Source: Bog-793 sp963761425
Lineage (GTDB): Bacteria; Actinomycetota; Acidimicrobiia; Acidimicrobiales; Bog-793
DNA: 64,000 bases
Assembly: GCA_963761425.1 (NCBI GenBank)
Contig: CAVXGQ010000003.1
Location: forward strand, 1 to 64,000
Direction: 5' to 3'
Shown: piece after piece, positions 53,419-62,297 of the stretch
How the letters are laid out: each line of letters starts with the position of its first letter
Position numbering within the stretch: the stretch's first letter is position 1
Program-made: the position numbers and the translations under genes
The notes under the pieces: generated by a model
What the model was told of the DNA's origin: nothing
What the model saw: only the letters and a program-made list of their open reading frames with translations
Databases searched by the model: none

Positions 53419-54765
53419 GTGCCTGAGCCCGCCGGCCGCGGCCGGTCCGGCCCGCGACGGGTCGTCGTCCGGGGCGGGACCATCGTCGACTCGACGGGTG
53501 AGCGTCGCGGTGACGTGTTCATCGAGGACGACCGGATCACGGCGGTCGGCGAGGAGATCGAGAGCCCCCGGGGGGCGGTGATCCTCGAGGCGTCGGGTTG
53601 CATCGTCGCGCCCGGGCTCGTCGACATCCACACCCACCTGCGGGAACCGGGCGACGAGGCCGCCGAGACCATCGAGACCGGGACGCGCTCGGCGTCGCTC
53701 GGTGGCTACACGGCCGTCGTCGCCATGCCGAACACGAAACCGGCGATCGACTCGGCCGCGGCCGTGCGGGCGGTGCTGGAGCTAGCCCGTGGCGCCTCCA
53801 CCGATGTCGCGGTGGCCGGGGCGATCACCGTCGGGCGCGCCGGTGAGCGAGTCGCACCGCTCGCGGAGATGGCTGCCCTCGGTGTGCGGCTCTTCACCGA
53901 CGACGGCAGCGGCGTACAGGACGCCGAGGTGTTGCGGCGCGCCCTCGAGGAGGCGCGCGACCTTCGGGTCATCCTGGCCGAGCACTGTCAAGACGATGCC
54001 CTCGCCGCCGGTGGCCAGATGCACAAGGGTGTCTGGTCGGCACGGCTCGGGATACCCGGCCAGCCGGCCGCCGCCGAAGAGGTCATGCTCAGCCGGGACC
54101 TCGAGCTCGTCCGGCGAACGGGCGCCTCGATGCATTTCCTCCATCTGTCGACCGCCGGATCGGTCGAGCTGGTGCGGGCGGCCAAGGCCGAGGGCCTTCC
54201 GGTGACCGCGGAGGCGACTCCGCATCACCTTGCCCTCACCGATGGGCTCGTCGCCTCGGGCGACCCGTGCTTCAAAGTTGCCCCGCCGCTGCGGGCGGTC
54301 TCCGACGGGGCCGCGCTGCGGGCGGCGTGCCGCCAGGGCGTGATCGACGCCATCGCCACCGATCACGCGCCCCACACGCCGCAGAGAAAGTCGGTGCCGT
54401 TCGCCCTGGCCCCGACGGGGATGATCGGGCTGGAGACCGCGCTCGCCGTCGCCTACGACGTCTTGGTCGCTTTCCCGGATCGGGGCTTGCCGCTGTCGTT
54501 GGTCGAGCTGTTCGCCCTGTTGTCGTGGCGTCCCGCAGCCCTCGTCGGGCTGGACCGGACCTTCGGCCACGGAGGACCGATCGCGCCGGGGAGTCGTGCC
54601 CACCTCTGCGTGTTCGACCCCACCGACACCTGGACGGTGGATCGCCGGGCGATGGCGAGCCTGTCCCAGAACTCACCGTTCCACGGGATGACGTTCAGCG
54701 GGCGGGTCCGCCACACCCTTTTGGCCGGCGAGCCGGTCGTCGTGGACGGGAAGGCCGAGCGGTGA
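53419..54765 (+). CDS. pyrC: Dihydroorotase
   Basis: 448 residues, type I (long) dihydroorotase. Closes carbamoyl-aspartate to dihydroorotate. Metal ligands: VDIHTHLREPGDE (HxH), and later His in AEHCQDD, FLHLSTAGS, and IATDHAPHTP (Asp). The GTG at 53419 has GGGGAGG upstream. The place between pyrR and pyrC where pyrB usually stands holds only 132 bases. Confidence 0.96.
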   Translation: MPEPAGRGRSGPRRVVVRGGTIVDSTGERRGDVFIEDDRITAVGEEIESPRGAVILEASGCIVAPGLVDIHTHLREPGDEAAETIETGTRSASLGGYTAVVAMPNTKPAIDSAAAVRAVLELARGASTDVAVAGAITVGRAGERVAPLAEMAALGVRLFTDDGSGVQDAEVLRRALEEARDLRVILAEHCQDDALAAGGQMHKGVWSARLGIPGQPAAAEEVMLSRDLELVRRTGASMHFLHLSTAGSVELVRAAKAEGLPVTAEATPHHLALTDGLVASGDPCFKVAPPLRAVSDGAALRAACRQGVIDAIATDHAPHTPQRKSVPFALAPTGMIGLETALAVAYDVLVAFPDRGLPLSLVELFALLSWRPAALVGLDRTFGHGGPIAPGSRAHLCVFDPTDTWTVDRRAMASLSQNSPFHGMTFSGRVRHTLLAGEPVVVDGKAER

Positions 54766-55877
54766 CGGGCGGGCGCTTGGCCGCGCCGGCGCAACCACGG
54801 CCGACGGGGCTGCTGGTGCTCGCCGACGGGACCACGTTCGAAGGAGAGGCCATCGGGGCCACCGCGTCCGGGGGACGGCCGATCCAATCCGGCGAGCTCG
54901 TGTTCAACACGGCGATGTCGGGCTACCAGGAGATCATCACCGACCCGTCGTACGCGGGACAGGTGATCGCTTTCACCTACCCGCACATCGGCAACTACGG
55001 CGTGACCGCGGCCGACAACGAGTCCCGTCGCCCGTTCTGTCGCGGGATCGTGCTGCGCGACCTGCCGGAGCGGCCGAGCAGCTGGCGCGCCTCTAAGAGC
55101 CTCGAGTCCTTCCTCGTGGACGCGGGCATCGGGGGGCTGACCGGCGTCGACACCCGCCGGCTCACTCGCCACGTGAGGGAAGCGGGGGCCATGCCGTGCG
55201 CCTTCGGGACCGTCGGGGAGGCCGAGCTGCTCCGGGCCGCCCGATCAGAACCCGGGACCGAGGGTCAGGACCTCGTCTCCGAGGTGACGACGAGGACTCC
55301 CTACCGGGTCTCCGGCGGCCCGTTTCGGGTCGTCGCCTACGACTTTGGGATCAAGCGGTCGATCCTCGCCCAGCTGGCCGCCATCGGCTCGGTCGAAGTC
55401 GTCCCGGCGACGACCCCGTCCGCGCCGGTGCTCGCGCGCCGACCCGACGGCGTCTTTCTGTCCAACGGGCCCGGCGATCCCGCCGCCCTCGGTCACCTGG
55501 TCGGCGTGGTGCGACAACTCCTCGGCACCGTCCCGGTCTTCGGGGTCTGTCTCGGCCACCAACTCCTTGCCGCGGCGCTCGGGGCGCGCACCTACAAGCT
55601 CCCCTTTGGCCACCACGGCGCCAACCACCCGGTGCGACGACTGGCGACCGGGACGGTGGAGGTGACCAGCCAGAACCATGGCTACGCGGTGGTCGCCGAC
55701 ACGATCGAGGCGGCCAAGGTCACCCACGTCAATCTCAACGACCAGGTGATCGAGGGCCTCGCCTGCCGGGATGTCCCCGCCTTCAGCGTGCAGTACCACC
55801 CGGAGGCCGGACCCGGGCCCCACGACGCGCGCTACCTGTTCGAGCAGTTCCGCAGCCTCATGGAGGCCTGCCGGTGA
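54762..55877 (+). CDS. carA: Carbamoyl-phosphate synthase small subunit
   Basis: 371 residues. Glutamine amidotransferase subunit. The N-domain has ELVFNTAMSGYQEIITDPSYAGQ (in part) and the class I GATase catalytic Cys in FGVCLGHQLLAAALG with the His-Glu in QYHPEAGPGPHD. The GTG at 54762 overlaps the pyrC stop by 4 bases. Confidence 0.97.
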   Translation: MTGGRLAAPAQPRPTGLLVLADGTTFEGEAIGATASGGRPIQSGELVFNTAMSGYQEIITDPSYAGQVIAFTYPHIGNYGVTAADNESRRPFCRGIVLRDLPERPSSWRASKSLESFLVDAGIGGLTGVDTRRLTRHVREAGAMPCAFGTVGEAELLRAARSEPGTEGQDLVSEVTTRTPYRVSGGPFRVVAYDFGIKRSILAQLAAIGSVEVVPATTPSAPVLARRPDGVFLSNGPGDPAALGHLVGVVRQLLGTVPVFGVCLGHQLLAAALGARTYKLPFGHHGANHPVRRLATGTVEVTSQNHGYAVVADTIEAAKVTHVNLNDQVIEGLACRDVPAFSVQYHPEAGPGPHDARYLFEQFRSLMEACR

Positions 55878-55905
55878 CCGGTGCGGACTCCGGGGTGGGT
55901 CGCTG

Positions 55906-58900
55906 ATGGGCCGGAGAGAGGACCTCGAATCGGTGCTCGTGATCGGTTCGGGCCCGATCGTGATCGGCCAAGCCTGCGAGTTCGACTACTCGGGGACCCA
56001 GGCTTGCCGGGCGCTTTCGGAGGAAGGTCTCCGGGTCATCCTGGTGAACTCGAACCCGGCGACGATCATGACCGATCCAGGCGTCGCCGACCGGACCTAC
56101 CTCGAACCGCTCGATCCCGAGGTGGTCCGGGTCATCATCGAGCGGGAGCGGCCCGACGCCCTCCTGCCGACGATGGGCGGACAGACCGCGCTCAATCTGG
56201 CGATGGCGCTGTGGCACCGGGGCGTGCTCGGCGACTACGGCGTCGAGATGATCGGAGCCAACGCCGACGCCATCGCCACGGCCGAGGACCGGGAGCTTTT
56301 CAAGAAGGCGATGAGTGGGGTGGGGCTCGAGGTGCCGTCCTCGGGTTTCGCCCACTGCGTGGAGGAAGCGCTGGCGGTCGGGGACTCGATCGGCTACCCG
56401 ACGATGGTCCGCCCGTCGTTCATCCTCGGCGGCGCCGGCACGGGGATCGCGGCCAACCGCGACGAGCTGGTGCGGCTCGCCGCCGCCGGTCTCGCGGTCA
56501 GCCCGATCGGCGAGATCCTCGTCGAGCGTTCGGTGGTCGGCTGGAAGGAGTTCGAGCTGGAGGTGATGCGGGACCGCCGGGACAACTGCGTGGTGGTGTG
56601 CTCCATCGAGAACCTGGACCCGATGGGGATCCATACCGGCGACTCCATCACCGTCGCCCCCGCCCAGACGCTGTCGGACGTCGAGTACCAGGCGATGCGC
56701 GACGACGCTTTCACCTGCATCCGCCGGGTGGGCGTGGAGACCGGGGGTTCCAACATCCAGTTCGCCGTCGACCCGGCGACCGGGAGGCGTCTCGTCATCG
56801 AGATGAACCCACGGGTGTCGCGTTCCTCGGCGCTCGCCTCGAAGGCCACGGGATTCCCGATCGCCAAGGTCGCGGCGCGCCTCGCCATCGGCTACACGCT
56901 TGACGAGATCCGCAACGACATCACCAGGGCGACCCCGGCGTGCTTCGAACCGACCCTCGACTACGTGGTGACCAAGGTCCCGCGTTGGGCCTTCGAGAAG
57001 CTGCCCGGCGTGTCGGGCCGCCTCGGCACCCGCATGCAGTCGGTCGGCGAGGTCATGGCCATCGGCCGCACCTTCGCCGAGTCGCTCCAAAAGGCCCTGC
57101 GCGGCCTGGAAGAAGGACGGTCCGGGTTGAACTGCGACCCCGCCGAGGCGCTGGTCGACCTGCCAGCAAGCCAACTGCTCGAGCGGGCGTCCCGGCCGAC
57201 TCCAGGGCGCATCTTCGAAGTCGAGGCCGCGCTGCGTGGCGGCGCGACCGTCGAGGGGGTAGCGAGCGCGACCGGGATCGATCCGTGGTTCATCGACCGG
57301 ATCGCCGAGATCGTGGAGGTGCGCCGCCGCCTCGACGATCTCGCCGCCGCCCCGTTGGCGCTCGAACGCCTGGAGAGGAGCGACTGGCGACGCCTGAAGC
57401 GGGCCGGGTTCTCGGACGCCCAGATCGCCTGGCGCCTCGGGCGGGGAGAGTCCGAGGTGCGCGCGGCGCGACTCGCCTCGGGGGTCGAGGTGACCTTCAA
57501 GACCGTCGACACCTGCGGCGCGGAATTCGCGGCCGAGACGCCGTACTACTACTCGACCTACGAGGACGAGTCCGAGGTGCGGTCCTCGCCGCGGCCCCGG
57601 GTGGTGATCCTCGGATCGGGTCCCAACCGGATCGGACAGGGCATCGAGTTCGACTACTGCTGCGTTCACGCCGCGATGGCGTTGCGCGAAGCGGGTTTCG
57701 AGACGGTGATGGTGAACTGCAACCCCGAGACGGTCTCCACGGACTACGACACCTCGGACCGGCTCTATTTCGAACCGATCACCGAAGAGGACGTGACGGC
57801 GGTGCTCGCCGCTGAATCCCGCGCCGGGACGGGGGGAGTGGCCGGTGTGATCGTCGGCCTCGGGGGCCAGACCCCGCTCAAGCTCGCCGGGGCCCTGCCC
57901 ACCTCCCTCGTCCTCGGCACCAGCGCCGCCTCGATCGACCTCGCCGAGGACCGCGAGCGCTTCGGCGCACTGCTCCGTCGGCTCGGCATCCGCCAGCCGC
58001 CGGGCGGCACCGCACGCACCGCCGAGGAGGCCCGCGCCGTGGCCCGGCGGGTCGGCTATCCGGTCCTGGTGCGGCCGAGCTACGTGCTCGGCGGTCGGGC
58101 CATGGAGATCGTCTACGACGAGGCCAGCCTGGGCGAGGCGATGACGGCGATGTTCGGCTTCGACCGGCTGGCTGGTCGCGGCGGCGCCGGCTCACTGGAG
58201 CGAGAAGGCGGACTGTCGGCCACGCGGCCGATCCTCATCGACAGCTTCCTAGAAGACGCCATCGAGGTCGATGTCGACGCGGTCCGTGACGCCTCGGGGG
58301 AGCTCCTCGTCGGGGGCGTCATGGAGCACGTCGAGGAGGCAGGGGTGCACTCCGGTGACTCGGCGTGCGTGATCCCCCCGCCGACCCTCGACTCTGCGAC
58401 CGTCGAGGCGCTGGTGGCCGACACCACCGCTATCGCCGCCGCGCTGGACGTGCGCGGCCCGATCAACGTCCAATTCGCGGTCAAAGCCGGCGAGGCCTTC
58501 GTCATCGAGGCCAATCCCCGGGCCTCGCGCACGGTTCCCTTTGTCTCCAAGGCGACCGGCGTCCCGCTCGCCAAGGTCGCGGCCCGGGTCGTCGTCGGAG
58601 CGACCCTCGCCGAGCTGCGGGCGGAAGGCGTCCTTTCCGAGTCGGCGCGTCCGGGCGGGTATGTGAGCGTGAAAGAGGCCGTCCTGCCTTTTGCACGCTT
58701 CCCCGAGGTGGACGCGCTGCCGGGCCCGGAGATGCGCTCGACCGGCGAGGTGATGGGGATGGCGGGCACCTTCGGCCTGGCCTTCGCGAAGAGTCAGATC
58801 GCCGCCGACAACCGACTGCCGGACGCCGGGAGGATCTTCCTGTCCCTCGCCGACCGGGACAAGGCGGACGGCCTCGACGCGGCGCGGGCCTTTGCCGGGC

Positions 58901-59250
58901 TCGGCTTTGCGCTGGTGGCGACGGAGGGGACCGCGGCCTTCCTTTCGGCGAACGGTCTCCCGGTGGAGGCGGTCGTCGGCAAGTTGGCCGGTGGGCTGGA
59001 CGGGCAGGAGAACCCCGGAGGCGTCGTCGCCTTGTTGACCGGGGGATCGATCCAGCTCGTCGTCAACACGCCTCGGGGCCGCGGGGCCCACGCCGACGGC
59101 GCCTACATCCGGCGGGCGGCCTCGGCGTGCCGGGTGCCGATCGTGACTACGGTGCAGGCGGCGCGCGCCGCGGCGGCGGGAATCGCCGAATGGAGGCAGT
59201 TCGACCTGAGTGTGACCAGCCTGCAAGAACGTCACGGGACGAGCCGGTGA
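55906..59250 (+). CDS. carB: Carbamoyl-phosphate synthase large subunit
   Basis: 1114 residues. Two ATP-grasp halves: the first begins VLVIGSGPIVIGQACEFDYSG (part), the second RVVILGSGPNRIGQGIEFDY (part), then the allosteric C-domain (RIFLSLADRDKADGLDAARA in part). It makes carbamoyl phosphate for pyrimidines and arginine. The ATG at 55906 comes 28 bases after carA. A GTG-TGA overlap links it to pyrD. Confidence 0.98.
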   Translation: MGRREDLESVLVIGSGPIVIGQACEFDYSGTQACRALSEEGLRVILVNSNPATIMTDPGVADRTYLEPLDPEVVRVIIERERPDALLPTMGGQTALNLAMALWHRGVLGDYGVEMIGANADAIATAEDRELFKKAMSGVGLEVPSSGFAHCVEEALAVGDSIGYPTMVRPSFILGGAGTGIAANRDELVRLAAAGLAVSPIGEILVERSVVGWKEFELEVMRDRRDNCVVVCSIENLDPMGIHTGDSITVAPAQTLSDVEYQAMRDDAFTCIRRVGVETGGSNIQFAVDPATGRRLVIEMNPRVSRSSALASKATGFPIAKVAARLAIGYTLDEIRNDITRATPACFEPTLDYVVTKVPRWAFEKLPGVSGRLGTRMQSVGEVMAIGRTFAESLQKALRGLEEGRSGLNCDPAEALVDLPASQLLERASRPTPGRIFEVEAALRGGATVEGVASATGIDPWFIDRIAEIVEVRRRLDDLAAAPLALERLERSDWRRLKRAGFSDAQIAWRLGRGESEVRAARLASGVEVTFKTVDTCGAEFAAETPYYYSTYEDESEVRSSPRPRVVILGSGPNRIGQGIEFDYCCVHAAMALREAGFETVMVNCNPETVSTDYDTSDRLYFEPITEEDVTAVLAAESRAGTGGVAGVIVGLGGQTPLKLAGALPTSLVLGTSAASIDLAEDRERFGALLRRLGIRQPPGGTARTAEEARAVARRVGYPVLVRPSYVLGGRAMEIVYDEASLGEAMTAMFGFDRLAGRGGAGSLEREGGLSATRPILIDSFLEDAIEVDVDAVRDASGELLVGGVMEHVEEAGVHSGDSACVIPPPTLDSATVEALVADTTAIAAALDVRGPINVQFAVKAGEAFVIEANPRASRTVPFVSKATGVPLAKVAARVVVGATLAELRAEGVLSESARPGGYVSVKEAVLPFARFPEVDALPGPEMRSTGEVMGMAGTFGLAFAKSQIAADNRLPDAGRIFLSLADRDKADGLDAARAFAGLGFALVATEGTAAFLSANGLPVEAVVGKLAGGLDGQENPGGVVALLTGGSIQLVVNTPRGRGAHADGAYIRRAASACRVPIVTTVQAARAAAAGIAEWRQFDLSVTSLQERHGTSR

Positions 59251-60179
59251 GACCGGGCGCCGCCACCGTCGACCTCACCACCACCATCGGCACGGTGGTC
59301 CTGCCGAACCCGGTGATGACGGCGTCGGGCACCTCGGGCCACGGTGCCGAACTGGCGGCCTACATCGACCTGTCGGAGCTGGGCGCCGTCGTGGTGAAGT
59401 CGCTCTCGGCCGAGCCGTGGCCGGGGAACCCGCCCCCACGTCTGAGGCCGGTCGCGGGCGGGATGTTGAACAGCGTCGGGCTCCAAGGACCCGGTGTCGC
59501 GGCGTGGCTCGCCCACGACCTGGCGGATCTGGAGGCGGCGCAGGCCCGCGTGGTGGTCAGCATCTGGGGCCGGCGGGTGGAGGAGTACGCCCGCGCCGCG
59601 GCGCTGCTCGCCTCGGCGTCGCCGTCGATCGTCGCCGTCGAGGTCAACGTGTCCTGCCCGAATCTCGATGACGGGCGGGAGATGTTCGCCCGTTCGCCCC
59701 GCGCCACGGCCGAGGCGGTCGAAGCTGCCGGTGCCGCCGGGGTGCCGCGCTGGGTGAAGCTTTCGCCGGGCGTGTCCAATCTCGTCGAGGTGGCGGGGGC
59801 CGCGGTCGATGCCGGGGCCGCGGCGCTGACGCTGGTGAACACGCTGCCGGGTGCGGCGATCCGGACCGATCTTCGGCGGCCGGCACTCGGCGGGGGTGGC
59901 GGCGGCCTGTCGGGTCCCGCCCTCCACCCGGTGGCGCTCCGAGCGGTGGCCGACCTCGCCTCGGTGATGCCGGGGGTGCCGATCGTCGGGGTGGGAGGCG
60001 TCATGTCGGGTCTGGGGGCGGTGGAGTTCCTGCTGGCCGGGGCGCGGGCGGTCCAGGTGGGGACGGCGACCCTCCTCGACCCGCACGCGCCGGCGCGGGT
60101 GCTGGCCGAGCTGCGTCGATGGTGTGTGGCGAACCGGGTGGCGCGGGTGGCTGATCTCGTGGGAGCGGCGCGTGCCTGA
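59247..60179 (+). CDS. pyrD: Dihydroorotate dehydrogenase (class 1B-like catalytic subunit)
   Basis: 310 residues. FMN enzyme. Segments PNPVMTASGTSGHGAELA, AEPWPGNPPPRLRP, GGMLNSVGLQGPGV and GLSGPALHPVALR are of class 1 type. The active-site base is Cys in VNVSCPNLDDG, as in class 1, not Ser as in the quinone-linked class 2 of Mycobacterium. Class 1B normally needs PyrK, but no pyrK is in the operon. The GTG at 59247 overlaps the carB stop by 4 bases. Confidence 0.93.
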   Translation: MRPGAATVDLTTTIGTVVLPNPVMTASGTSGHGAELAAYIDLSELGAVVVKSLSAEPWPGNPPPRLRPVAGGMLNSVGLQGPGVAAWLAHDLADLEAAQARVVVSIWGRRVEEYARAAALLASASPSIVAVEVNVSCPNLDDGREMFARSPRATAEAVEAAGAAGVPRWVKLSPGVSNLVEVAGAAVDAGAAALTLVNTLPGAAIRTDLRRPALGGGGGGLSGPALHPVALRAVADLASVMPGVPIVGVGGVMSGLGAVEFLLAGARAVQVGTATLLDPHAPARVLAELRRWCVANRVARVADLVGAARA

Positions 60180-60891
60180 GGTCACCGTGCCGCCGCGGCC
60201 GATGCGCGAGCGACTCGCGCTGGCGCTCGACCTTCCCGATCTGGCCGCGGCCCGCGAGCTCGCCCGGCTGCTCGCCCCGTGGTTTGCGGTGGCGAAGGTC
60301 GGCCTGGAGCTATTTGCGGCGGAGGGTCCCGCCGCCATCCGTGCACTGGGCGAGGATGGCTTCGATGTCTTCGTCGACTTGAAGCTGCACGACATCCCGA
60401 CGACCGTCCGTCGCGCCGCGCGGTCGGTCGCGCGCACCGGCGCCCGTTACCTCACCGTGCACGCCGCCGGGGGCCTGCAGATGCTCGCCGAGGCGGCCGA
60501 GGGGTTGGCCGAAGGAACGGACGACCGCGGCGGGGAACCGGCGACGGTCGGGCTCGCGGTCACGGTCCTCACGAGCGACGCCGACGCCGACCCGTCGCTG
60601 GTCGTCGGGCGCAGCCGGCTGGCGGCGCGGGCGGGCCTCGGCGGCGTGGTCTGTGCGGTGGCGGACGTTCCGGCGGTACGCGGGGCGGTTCCCGGGATCT
60701 TCACGGTCGTGCCGGGGGTGCGGCTCGCCGGCACCCCTCGCGATGACCAAGCTCGGGCCGGAACCCCGCAAGACGCCCTCGGTGCCGGGGCTGACCTCCT
60801 CGTCATCGGACGCGCGGTGACCCGCTCCCCCGACCCGGTGGCGGCGGCACGCCAGCTCGTCGAGGCGCTGGAGCGGGCGACACCCCGCTGA
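60172..60891 (+). CDS. pyrF: Orotidine 5'-phosphate decarboxylase
   Basis: 239 residues, TIM barrel. Last step of UMP synthesis. LALALDLPDLAAARELARLL (in part), KVGLELFAAEG, the catalytic VDLKLHDIPTTVRRA (Lys and Asp), and TVVPGVRLAGTPRDDQ are diagnostic of the bacterial type. The GTG at 60172 starts inside the end of pyrD (8-base overlap). Confidence 0.96.
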   Translation: MPEVTVPPRPMRERLALALDLPDLAAARELARLLAPWFAVAKVGLELFAAEGPAAIRALGEDGFDVFVDLKLHDIPTTVRRAARSVARTGARYLTVHAAGGLQMLAEAAEGLAEGTDDRGGEPATVGLAVTVLTSDADADPSLVVGRSRLAARAGLGGVVCAVADVPAVRGAVPGIFTVVPGVRLAGTPRDDQARAGTPQDALGAGADLLVIGRAVTRSPDPVAAARQLVEALERATPR

Positions 60892-60984
60892 GGGGCGGGG
60901 TCGTGACGACATCACGGCCGGCAACCCGGTTCCGCGCGTGGAAACCGTGGTCAAACGGGGCGACCTGCGCTAACGTCTCGACTC

Positions 60985-61305
60985 ATGCCCCAACCACCAA
61001 GCCTCACTCCCGCACAGCGCACCGCCGCGCTAGCCAAGGCGGCTCAGGCGCGCAAGGCCCGAGCGGAGATCAAAGACCAGTTGAAAAACGGTCGCGTCAC
61101 GCTGAGCGGTTTGCTCGGTCGGGCCGCCAACGACGACATCGTCGGCAAGATGAAGGTTCTCGCAGTCCTCGAGTCCCTCCCGGGTACCGGTAAGGTGAAA
61201 GCCCGCCGGCTCATGGAGCAGGTCGGGATCAGCGAGACCCGCCGGCTGCAGGGCCTGGGTGCCAAGCAGCGCAGCGCGCTGCTCGAAGCTATCGGTCGCC
61301 CCTGA
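60985..61305 (+). CDS. mihF: Actinobacterial integration host factor mIHF
   Basis: 106 residues. Nucleoid protein specific to actinobacteria. The helical start LTPAQRTAALAKAAQARKAR, then GKMKVLAVLESLPGTGKVKA (in part), and the helix-two-turn-helix VGISETRRLQGLGAKQRSAL (in part) match mIHF. The ATG at 60985 is the only likely start. The stop TGA overlaps the gmk start (CTGA). Confidence 0.96.
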   Translation: MPQPPSLTPAQRTAALAKAAQARKARAEIKDQLKNGRVTLSGLLGRAANDDIVGKMKVLAVLESLPGTGKVKARRLMEQVGISETRRLQGLGAKQRSALLEAIGRP

Positions 61306-61844
61306 TCCTCGTCGTCTCCGGTCCCGGCGGTGCCGGGAAAGGGACGGTCACCCACGAGCTCGTCGCTCGTGACCCGAAGCTGTGGCTGTCCCGGTCCTGG
61401 ACGACGCGCGCCCGCCGGGAAGGCGAGGACGAGGACGCCTACACCTTCGTCGACCGACCGGCCTTCGAGGCGGCGATCACCGCCGGCAAGTTTCTCGAGT
61501 ACGCGTCGGTGCTCGGCGAGTGGTACGGCACCCCGCTTCCCCAGGCGCCACCCGGGCACGACATTGTGCTCGAGATCGACGTGCAAGGTGCCAAGCAGGT
61601 GTTGCAACGCTGCCAGGACGTGGTGTGCGTGCTACTGGTGCCCCCCTCGCGGAAGGTTCAGGCGGAGCGGCTGGAAGGACGCGGCGATCCCGCCTCCCAT
61701 GTGCGGGCCCGTCTGCGGCTCGCCGACCGCGAGCTGGAGGCGGGGCGGGCCTTCGCCGACGCGATCGTCGTCAACGACGAGGTCGGCCGGGCCACCGACG
61801 AACTGGCCGGTATACTAGAAAAAGCACGTCGGCGCGCGAGGTAG
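61302..61844 (+). CDS. gmk: Guanylate kinase with apparent CTG start
   Basis: 180 residues. Phosphorylates GMP to GDP. The P-loop SGPGGAGKGT lies right at the N-terminus, then SRSWTTRARREGEDEDAY, EYASVLGEWYGTP, and VLEIDVQGAKQVL, all guanylate kinase features. In frame, no ATG, GTG or TTG precedes the conserved part; the codon at 61302, CTG, gives MILVVSGPGG and overlaps the mihF stop in CTGA, like the ATGA overlaps elsewhere. A CTG start is inferred. A canonical-start search would wrongly place the start at ATG 61509. Confidence 0.85.
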   Translation: MILVVSGPGGAGKGTVTHELVARDPKLWLSRSWTTRARREGEDEDAYTFVDRPAFEAAITAGKFLEYASVLGEWYGTPLPQAPPGHDIVLEIDVQGAKQVLQRCQDVVCVLLVPPSRKVQAERLEGRGDPASHVRARLRLADRELEAGRAFADAIVVNDEVGRATDELAGILEKARRRAR

Positions 61845-61947
61845 TGACGCGGGCAACTGCGCACTTCGACCCTCGACGGCGTGCAGCAAAGATCCAACCC
61901 GGTGGCCGCCTGGCGCGAGCCGCGTCCACCCCGCGACCGAGGAGCCC

Positions 61948-62262
61948 ATGGCTGAAACCCGCAGCACGATGATCGAACCGGCGATCGAGGACCTCCTCGA
62001 CAAGGTGGACTCGAAGTTCAGCCTCGTGACCTTGGCCGCCAAGCGCGCTCGCCAGATCAACTCCTATTTCAACCAGCTCGGCGAGGGTCTCGGGGCGATC
62101 GTCCCGCCGCAGGTCAGCTCGGTGGCCCGTAAGCCGCTGTCGATCGCCCTCGAGGAGATCGCGGCGTCCAAGGTGCGCGCCGGCGAGCCGGCGGAACCGG
62201 AGGCCGCCGAGACGGTCGACCAGGACGGCGATCCCGCCGGCGATCCCCCGGCCAGTTCGTAG
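61948..62262 (+). CDS. rpoZ: RNA polymerase omega subunit
   Basis: 104 residues. MIEPAIEDLLDKVDSKFSLV (part), TLAAKRARQINSYFNQLGEG (part) and KPLSIALEEIAASKV are the omega signature; it aids assembly of RNA polymerase. The acidic tail is variable. ATG at 61948 after GAGGAG. Between gmk and coaBC as in other actinobacteria. Confidence 0.96.
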   Translation: MAETRSTMIEPAIEDLLDKVDSKFSLVTLAAKRARQINSYFNQLGEGLGAIVPPQVSSVARKPLSIALEEIAASKVRAGEPAEPEAAETVDQDGDPAGDPPASS

Positions 62263-62297
62263 CGCCCGGGCCGGGTGGTCGTCGGAAAGGCGCCGCG

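Noticed and set aside
55858..57669. A 603-codon leftward frame over carB
   Set aside because: Antisense shadow of carB.
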